From: Nissolia schottii
Taxonomy: Eukaryota > Streptophyta > Magnoliopsida > Fabales > Fabaceae
Length of the DNA stretch: 64,000 nt
Direction of reading: 5' to 3'
Assembly: GCA_003254905.1 (NCBI GenBank)
Contig: QANU01016882.1
Coordinates: 275,670-339,669 of the forward strand
Shown: positions 57,091 to 64,000 of the stretch, piece by piece
Layout: every line of letters begins with the position of its first letter
Numbering within the stretch: the stretch's first letter is position 1
Notes under the pieces: generated by a model
Databases searched by the model: none
Told to the model about the DNA's origin: nothing
The model's input: only the letters and a program-made list of their open reading frames with translations
Program-made: the position numbers and the translations under genes

Positions 57091-58565
57091 TGTAAGAACT
57101 GGTATCAATTAAAAATAGCTTGCTGAAATTACTGGTATTTATTAATAATTCAGAAATTCCAATGGGGAATTTCTGTACAAAACTGAAACAATAATGGCCT
57201 GGGGCCGAAAATTAGAGAACAGAAAAATAAGAAATAATCCTGGGAATTAATGGATCCCTTGGTCCCCTAGTCCTATCCAAAGTTCTGAAAAAATGAATAT
57301 TTCTCACCCCAAGGATCTTTCTTATACTGAAATTGTGAGAGGAAATCATGGGTTGGCCATAATTCTCTCCTAATATCTCTTTTCCCTAATAATCCTCACC
57401 TAACTGATTCCTTTCCTGATTTATCTAACAATCAGCTTTTATTGATTAAACAATTCAAATATTTTGAATTAACTCCCCCCCTTAATTCAGCTCTTCCTCC
57501 TAGAATAGTGCTGGAGGGTGTGTAACAATACCCTCCCCTTGAAGAACCACCTTGTCCTCAAGGTGAAAGTTGAGACTCCACCTGGGTCCCAAAACTTGAA
57601 AAAGTAGCAGATCATGCTTCCATTGCACCCATGTCCTTCTGGGTCCCAAGAATGTGACCCAAGTCCACTCTGCAACCTGTCTTGATTTTCAAAAATAGGC
57701 GGCAAATAATTTTCCTTCTCCATCACAAGAGAGTGTTCTGCCCTTGCTTTACAATTGCAGGCAAATCAACCATTGCCTTCTTTGGAACTTCCACTAATTC
57801 ATCCATATCTTCTTCCCTTTTACATTCATCTTTGTTGTCCCCTCCAGCATCCAATTTTCTAGTGGCCTCAAACCGCCTAGGCTCCTGTTCCTCTCTTTCA
57901 TTTCTTTCTGCCTCCCCTCCATCACCCGAGTCTCTGTTTTCGTCCCCCTGGGGGCTTTCTAGTGGCTGCTGCGGCAGCCTTCCCATAATCTGATGCAGAA
58001 GCGTCAGTATGTTCGCCTGAGTTTCCTTAATTTCCGCCATCTGCCTTTCCAACGTGTCCAGCCTAGCCTCCATGACAGCGCGTGTGGAAACCATGCACAG
58101 TCCTCCCTAGGATCGGTGCTCTGATACCAGTTGTAAGAACTGGTATCAATTAAAAATAGCTTGCTGAAATTACTGGTATTTTATTAATAATTCAGAAATT
58201 CCAGTGGGGAATTTCTGTACAGAACTGAAACAATAATGGCCTGGGGCCGAAAATTAGAGAACAGAAAAATAAGAAATAATCCTGGGAATTAATGGATCCC
58301 TTGGTCCCCTAGTCCTATCCAAAGTTCTGAATGAATATTTCTCACCCCAAGGATCTTTCTTATACTGAAATTGTGAGAGGAAATCATGGGTTGGCCATAA
58401 TTCTCTCCTAATATCTCTTCTCCCTAATAATCCTCACCTAACTGATTCCTTTCCTGATTTATCTAACAATCAGCTTTTATTGATTAAACAATTCAAATAT
58501 TCTGAATTAACTCCCCCCCTTAATTCGGCTCTTCCTCCTAGAATAGTGCTGGAGGGTGTGTAACA
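57091..58565 (-). mobile_element. Young miniature LTR element with a gag start (reverse)
   Basis: Two near-identical LTRs (57091-57527 and 58132-58565) with TGTAAGAACTGG...GTGTAACA ends are flanked by a perfect CAATA duplication (57086-57090, 58566-58570). A primer-site match CTGGTATCAGAGCACC (read on minus) adjoins the right LTR and a polypurine tract (AAGGGGAGGGTAT) the left. The only internal frame, 57723-58094 on minus, gives MVSTRAVMEARLDTLERQMAEI, a coiled-coil gag N-terminus of Ty3/gypsy style followed by an acidic stretch. There is no pol, so it is a non-autonomous derivative. The LTRs differ at only a handful of sites by eye, suggesting insertion within roughly the last one to two million years. 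Confidence 0.85.
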
Positions 58566-59492
58566 CAATAATTTGCAGTCAAAGTGTTGAGCCTAACTTG
58601 TAGGTCAATGGAGTACAATTAGACCACTTTTGACCGCATAAGCAAAAAGGCCAAGTGTCAATTAGATAATTGCATACTGTCACAGTTAGCAGTTTTAAAG
58701 CTATCAATTTTTTTTGATCTATGATATGAATATGATAGATTCATTCCAAGAAAATGAGCAAGCTTGAGCATCAAAAGCTGTAAGACTTGGTTTTTGTCAA
58801 TTGTGCTCGAGATGTAATTGATCCTATTCTCTTAAATGGCATTGACGAAAGTAGTGAGTAGTTGGTGGGAGAAATGATTGCTACATCCCTAATTGCTGAA
58901 GATGAGTTGGTGTTTGGTGATGATAATTTGACTCGGGAGATGTTTCTCGTGGGGCTAGGGCTGACGAGCCTCCAAGAATCACTAGGCTTGCTCCAAGGGA
59001 AGGAGGCTATTGTTCAAGAAGAAGAATCAGATCATGAGGTGACAAAGTCCGAAGATTTTGAGCGAGGAGTTCTTTACATGTGATAGTGACGAAAGCGATA
59101 ACCAGAACTATGTGGTGGATGATGGTGAGTGATGAATTGGAATGTGATATACTGCGCACCGCTATCCGAGATTGACTACTATGAACTATGAATGTTACTA
59201 CTTACTCACTAACCAACTAACTATAATACTAACAACGTCCTAACACTCACTTTATGAACTACCATTCATCTAATCAAGCTCTTTTGTCTGCGTTTACTAT
59301 TTTCTATTAGTCTTCTTTCACACATCTAAACCATCAAAAGCAAAATTTTATCATCTAACTTTGTTGCAATTGAGTTTTAAGCAGGAAACTAGGAAAAGAG
59401 AATAATTTAGAGTATAATATGAAGTTGATATTGATTTGATGTGATGTACTATGATATAAATACAAAGCATTAACCCCTATTTTCAATATTAA

Positions 59493-59617
59493 GGGTATGT
59501 TCGGTATGGGTTTAAAAAGGAGAGAAGTTTTCAAGGATGAGGGTTTTGTGTAAAATTACGCGTGGACCTCATTCATGAAAATTTCTCCCTCACTAATACT
59601 CCCATACCAAACAACCC
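59493..59617. mobile_element. Short hAT-like MITE
   Basis: About 125 bp with inverted ends GGGTATGTTCGGTATGGG and CCCATACCAAACAACCC. Non-coding. The surrounding 59084-60110 otherwise shows no gene. Confidence 0.6.
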
Positions 59618-60112
59618 TAATAGTAGAAAAATAAGGTAAAATATAAAATAACCCTTAGAGATTATCCAAGATACTTTATAATATTCTAATATACAATTAG
59701 GATAATAAGAGATATTTTCCTTGTTTCTAACAAATATTCATTCATGATATCATAGTTGTTAATCTTGGACATCACTCGAAACAGCCAACCTAAAACAATT
59801 AATAACGGAATCACCAGTACACACCAAATAATATGAAAAACTGAAATACAATTAAAACAAGAGACATATAAGTGCTCATTTTTTTCTAAAACAAATTACC
59901 AAAAACTAAATACACATTCATCATTATTAATTAGAAGTCATAGTCTAGACTCTAAACATGCAATGACCATCAATTTAATGCATAATCTACAAGTCCCTGC
60001 AACAAAGGTCAAGTGGAATAATGGGGAAAACAAAGTTAATCACCAAAGCAATTTAAGCCTGAAGGCCTAAACTAACTAAATATTCAAACAAGAAGGAATT
60101 TGAGATGTATGT

Positions 60113-60983
60113 TTGTATGTTGCACAGGTACAGTACCGATACCGGGTGCAAATACGAGTATGGGGTATGAAATTTTTTGAAAAACAGGGGTACAGGTACG
60201 GCACAAATATAAATTAATTAATTAATAAATTATATATATAACTTTATAAATTTCACATAATTAAAAAAAACTACGAAAAAAAAAGTAAAATAAAATTCTA
60301 CACAAAAAACAAAAACAAACAAAGGTGCCCTCTGTTTATCCCAAAATCAACATCAAACACAACCCAAAATCCACCATGAACACAAGCCAACCAAGACCAT
60401 GAAACACCAAACAACAACTAACAACAAACAATTAACAAGAATAAAATGAAATAAAACCAGGAGAGAAAAAGTATGTGAGGGGAAGAGTGAGATCACTAAC
60501 TAGAGAGATTCATGGTGAAGCAGACGGAGAGATCCCCAACGGAATTGCTAGAGAGGACGACCTCGAAGTCGCCAAAGAAGATATCCAGCCTTGGGTCTCA
60601 GCAACACTACTCTTGGGTCACGCCAACACTGTTCTTGGATCTCACCTCCGTTGCGTTGTTGATGTAGTCAGTGGCGGTTGTCTAAGTCGCCGGTAGTTTT
60701 CAATGGTCAGGTGAGACTGGAAGATTTGGAAGAGAGAGTGAGAGAGGGTTTGTGGGGTTTGAAATGGATTTCTATTTAAAAAAGAAGAAAAACCACAAAA
60801 CGATGTAGTTTCGGGGCAAGTCGCGTACTCGAGATGCACCCAGCCACACTAGCGTCGTACCCAAATACAAAATTTAAAAAGAAAATTCGGTGTGTACCTA
60901 GTCATACCCACAGCGTACCCGTACCAGTACATACCAGTACAGGTACTTTCTCAAAAAATGGAGTACCGATACATCATAGGCCA
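60113..60983. mobile_element. TIR element with GGTAC-rich ends, possible gene capture
   Basis: The left end (about 60115-60205) and right end (about 60890-60983) are loose inverted relatives full of GGTACCGATAC / GTACCGGTAC-type words and share a TTTTTTGAGAAA segment. The middle (60475-60696) has a 73-residue + frame that is less AT-rich than its flanks and could be captured host sequence. Its parent is not recognised. 60984-61540 shows nothing further. Confidence 0.4.
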
Positions 60984-61539
60984 TAGCTAACATTGGAATT
61001 AAAACAAGGAATTGAAATTTGAAATTAAATGAATGCCATGGCCCCATGGCAAAATAAGGAGCAATGAGCTGAGAGAGTCGAGTCTAAGTGAGTGGAGTTA
61101 GAACACGGTCTCGGTCATTTCTTTTATAAAAGAATTTTACTGCGATGAAGTGAAAAAAAATAATACAAAAAGAAAGGAGGACGAGATCTATGTAAGAATA
61201 AGAAACAAAGTCCAAAAATTTATCAATGCAGTAGAGGTTTCAAGTCTCAAATATATGAGAGGGACATTTTTCTAAAGAGATCATGTGCATCGCACCAAAT
61301 AGAGGTCAAATGCCTAATCTTACAAAATTTGCTTGTTTGATGATCATAATTGAAGGTGCAAGAATTACACTCCAATCAAAAACACCAAGCAATAGCATAT
61401 ATTGCATTATGTGACAGCGATTTGGCTTCCTTCCTTTTCCCAAAACAAGTAAATCTTGTCAACAGGAACTAATATAAGGTTGCAAGGCACACTCAACACT
61501 CACCAATGATACCAAACAAAGTGTTCCATAAAAGTCAAC

Positions 61540-64000
61540 ACGATAGTCAACGCAGAACCTCCAACCCCATCTTTCTTCTTAACCAAGATAACATGGCTGC
61601 AGTACGGATTAATGCTTGGTTTGATGATGTCGGCTTCTAACATTTCATCCTTGTCTTCTCTATCTCATTCTTCTGGAAGTATGGGTATCTATAGGGGAGC
61701 ACATGAGGGATGGTTGCTCCCTCCTTCGAAGTAATAGCATGATCTTGATCTTAAGAAGGTGGGAGGCCATGAGGCATGTTGTAGAGGTCATCAAATTCAT
61801 TAAGCAGGAGTTGAGTTTCCTTAGTGATTATCAATCCTGCGACAGGTTCTAACTCCTCATTTGCAGTCATAATGAAATAATACTCCCCATTATCTTGAAG
61901 GGCCTTGAGAGTGCTTTTCCATGAAGCTTGGGCTCTGAGGAGTGCAGGGTCACATTGAAGCTTCCTCTTAACACCCTGATCCTCCCAACACACGGTTAAT
62001 TCATCGAAATTGGCAACAAGATCCCCTAAACTAGCCAGCCGCCCATATCAATACCTCTTCATTTAAATAATAAAAAAGGTTGAATGATATTGATACCCTG
62101 TACCTTAATGCCAACTCCGCGACAAACCCTGTTGTTGTGCTGTTTGTGACCAATGCCAACTTTAATGGAATAAGGAAGGGTTTGATGGATTGGCACGATG
62201 AGCTTCTTTGCTAGCAAATTGGAAATAAAATTGCTAGTAGCCCCCATATCAATGAGGATCATCACCTCGTGCCCAGCTAGTTGCCCCAAGACGTTGAAAG
62301 ACTTGGTGATGGCAGTCAATCCCTTGAGGTTGTCCAAGGGAATTTGCAAAGCCTTCAACTCCACCCCTGTATCCACTAGCTCCTCCATGGATTCTTGTAA
62401 CTCTTAGGAATCATCTTCAAATTCCTCCACCAACTACAAGCTATAATCGCGAAATCGACAAATGTGGTCTACCAACCACTGCTCTCCACATTTGAAACAA
62501 AAGCCACAATGGCTACGTTCCTGTAGCTTAACCTGCATCCAACATTTTCTACGCCAGAAATAGGTTTCTCCGTCATTAGAGTCTCCACGAGTTTTGACAA
62601 GCTTGTATCTTGGTTGGGCCCATTGGGACACGGTGGTGGTCTAGAGCGTTGGGGAAATGGGCCTCAAGTCAGGTTGACCCCGTTTCCCCTCAACTCGCAA
62701 TTATGTTCCTCAAGGACCAAGGCTTTGTTCTTGATTTGGCCCAGGGTTATCAATTCTAGGCAATTAATCTCAACTTGGAGCTCACTCTTGAACCCATGAA
62801 TGAAAATGCTTTTCAGAACCTCCCTATCCAAACCTCTTATTTGGCCAGAAACCTTTTCAAATTGGTCTATATACTCTCCATCACAGGCCCAACTCGCTTT
62901 ACCTTCAACAATTGTCCTTGCCAACACCGAGCTAAAAGCGACGGAGCATGACCTCCTTGAATTGCCTCCATGACAGGAATTGAGTGTGGTCTTCCCATGC
63001 TTGGTACCGGTTGAGGGCGCATCCTTCCAATGCAACGAGAATCACATCAAGACGCTCATCTCCAACAATGTCATTGATCGCAAAGTATCGCTCAAGGCGA
63101 ACCAAGCAGCCCAACACATCCTCTCCGAAGAAGACATGAAGCTCCATTTTTCCATAGATGTTGCAACGGCAATAGTGGGGACTGCCATGACGAGATGGGT
63201 TTTGTGGATGACTACCCTAGGAAAAGTGATCCCAGTAGCATGGAGAGCCTTGTGAATAGGGGGTAGTTCGATCTTCCAACGTCACAACCGAGCTTCACAA
63301 TGCTCTATGCAGAGGGGTGAGGCAATGCAGTGAATGCCACTGTCCCTCCTAGGAACCCCCCTCTAGCAATCCTCCGACGCCACTTGGTGTGGTGCTCTTC
63401 GTGGTGGAGAGCGTCCACGCCGCGAGTCCGATCTCTATCAACCATCAGCTGCATCATCCCATCCTTCTTCTCTAGTTCATCCATCCTCGTCAGTTCATTC
63501 ACAGCAACTTGGTTGGCCATCATAGCTCCCGAAAGGTTGCTCTAGATACCAATCGTAAGATACTACTAGTAGAGATTAAGAGAAATAGAAGTGTAGATGT
63601 ATTATTCACACTCTAAACGTGAATCAGAAAGATCCAACCTTCAAGAAATTAAGAGAGAAAATGGCCAAAAGGATAACAATGAGGCTCACAACCTTGAGCA
63701 TTAGCATCTCAACCAATTTTGCCTAACAAAAAGCCTACCTCACTCTACCTTTTCCCACCCTATATAACAGAATATTCATTACCCTGAGGCTCTCACACGC
63801 ACAAACTTGTTGACTCAGCAAGTTCGTTGCGTTGAGGAGCCTCTACAACAACACCTATGTGCTTATTCCCCTCATTCTCCTTAATACCCTTATATTTCTT
63901 TCTATTATACACTTTTAACCATCTATTAGGCATTGACTCACTTACAATTTGCTTCCTTTAGCTACCACCACCTGATCTTCAGCTACAGTAGTCGCAATTT
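61540..64000 (-). mobile_element. Ty3/gypsy fossil: gag, zinc knuckle, protease, start of RT (reverse)
   Basis: On the minus strand from right to left: a primer-site match TTGGTATCTAGAGC next to a probable LTR (63556 to the window edge), gag with ELHVFFGEDVLGCLVRLERYF and RYQAWEDHTQFLSWRQFKE (near 63100), a zinc knuckle CFKCGEQWLVDHIC (near 62480), a protease with ILIDMGATSNFIS (near 62250), LLNEFDDLYNMPHGLPP (near 61770), and the RT start IKPSINPYCSHVILVKKKDG (near 61600). This order is that of Ty3/gypsy elements with a single polyprotein. It has several breaks, and the rest of pol is not seen. Confidence 0.75.

Larger units (their letters stand above)
47092..59083 (+). mobile_element. hAT transposon fossil, split by nested LTR elements
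   Basis: Pieces in order: a BED-finger-like start (47092-47400, DIAWKYNS and NFCGKVTSGGKAIAKRY), a linker ending KSFKLMLEVVGNYGPHLK (to about 47740), a DUF659-type core after the copia insertion (55953-56500: WLDG, NGSNYVSAGK, HGVTRFATTFFTLQRL, DEWSKSKTNKE), then RAKEAIQRSFKNNEVKYKDIF and LHAAGYFLNPEFYYPN (to about 57000). C-terminal pieces beyond the small LTR element read FDRISKKAKCQLDN and EDELVFGDDNLTREM (58580-59083). This is the order of plant hAT transposases with DUF659. Several stops and frame changes mark it as dead. The terminal inverted repeats were not located. Confidence 0.7.

Overview
The window looks like repeat-rich euchromatin from a dicot plant. A legume is my best guess, from the element families and overall style, but nothing in the sequence proves it. 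It is AT-rich, host genes are split into short exons with GT/AG borders, and most of the length is nested transposable elements. I can support three host loci, all on the + strand. (1) The C-terminal half of a plant flavin-containing monooxygenase of the FMO GS-OX type (14589-23091, five exons). (2) A small secreted-peptide gene that resembles the IDA-LIKE family (26739-26978). (3) A complete 17-exon ZINC INDUCED FACILITATOR-LIKE (ZIFL1-type) major facilitator transporter (36377-42488) whose exons sum to 1467 nt, or 488 residues.

Layout. 1-2525: ends of TIR elements, a GC-rich Mutator-like fragment and a gypsy-type fossil. 2526-12173: a three-deep nest of 3.4-kb solo LTRs in alternating orientation, with target duplications visible for the outer two. 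12174-14359: a CACTA fossil. 14589-23091: the FMO exons. One intron holds a MITE that was itself hit by a 3.4-kb solo LTR, and the next holds a Pack-MULE carrying part of a JINGUBANG-like WD40 gene. 23092-36376: LTRs, MITEs, copia gag remnants and the small peptide gene. 36377-42488: the ZIFL gene, with a Mutator-type MITE in its last intron flanked by a perfect 9-bp duplication. 42489-47091: a TIR element, a copia 5' fragment and unassigned DNA. 47092-59083: a hAT transposase fossil split by a reverse copia element (itself hit by two solo LTRs) and by a young LTR-gag miniature element. 59.4-64 kb: two TIR elements and a reverse Ty3/gypsy gag-protease-RT fossil.

The most unusual signal is a cassette inside the 3.4-kb LTR family. 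At the same place in each copy, between a CTCATGATGCAT box and a GGTGAGTA/ACCCACTTCC-like box, sits an array of short palindromes. They are often set as couplets 20-24 bp apart. The palindrome itself differs between copies: GTCATTCGAATGAC, CGCTCAGCG or CTCCNNGGAG/TCCGCGGA. The GTCATTCGAATGAC form recurs with the same spacing in a solo LTR whose flanking sequence looks unrelated (29459-30716), and a fourth palindrome (GTAATCGATTAC) appears near 32.1 kb. The architecture is conserved while the word changes, which suggests selection on paired self-complementary sites.
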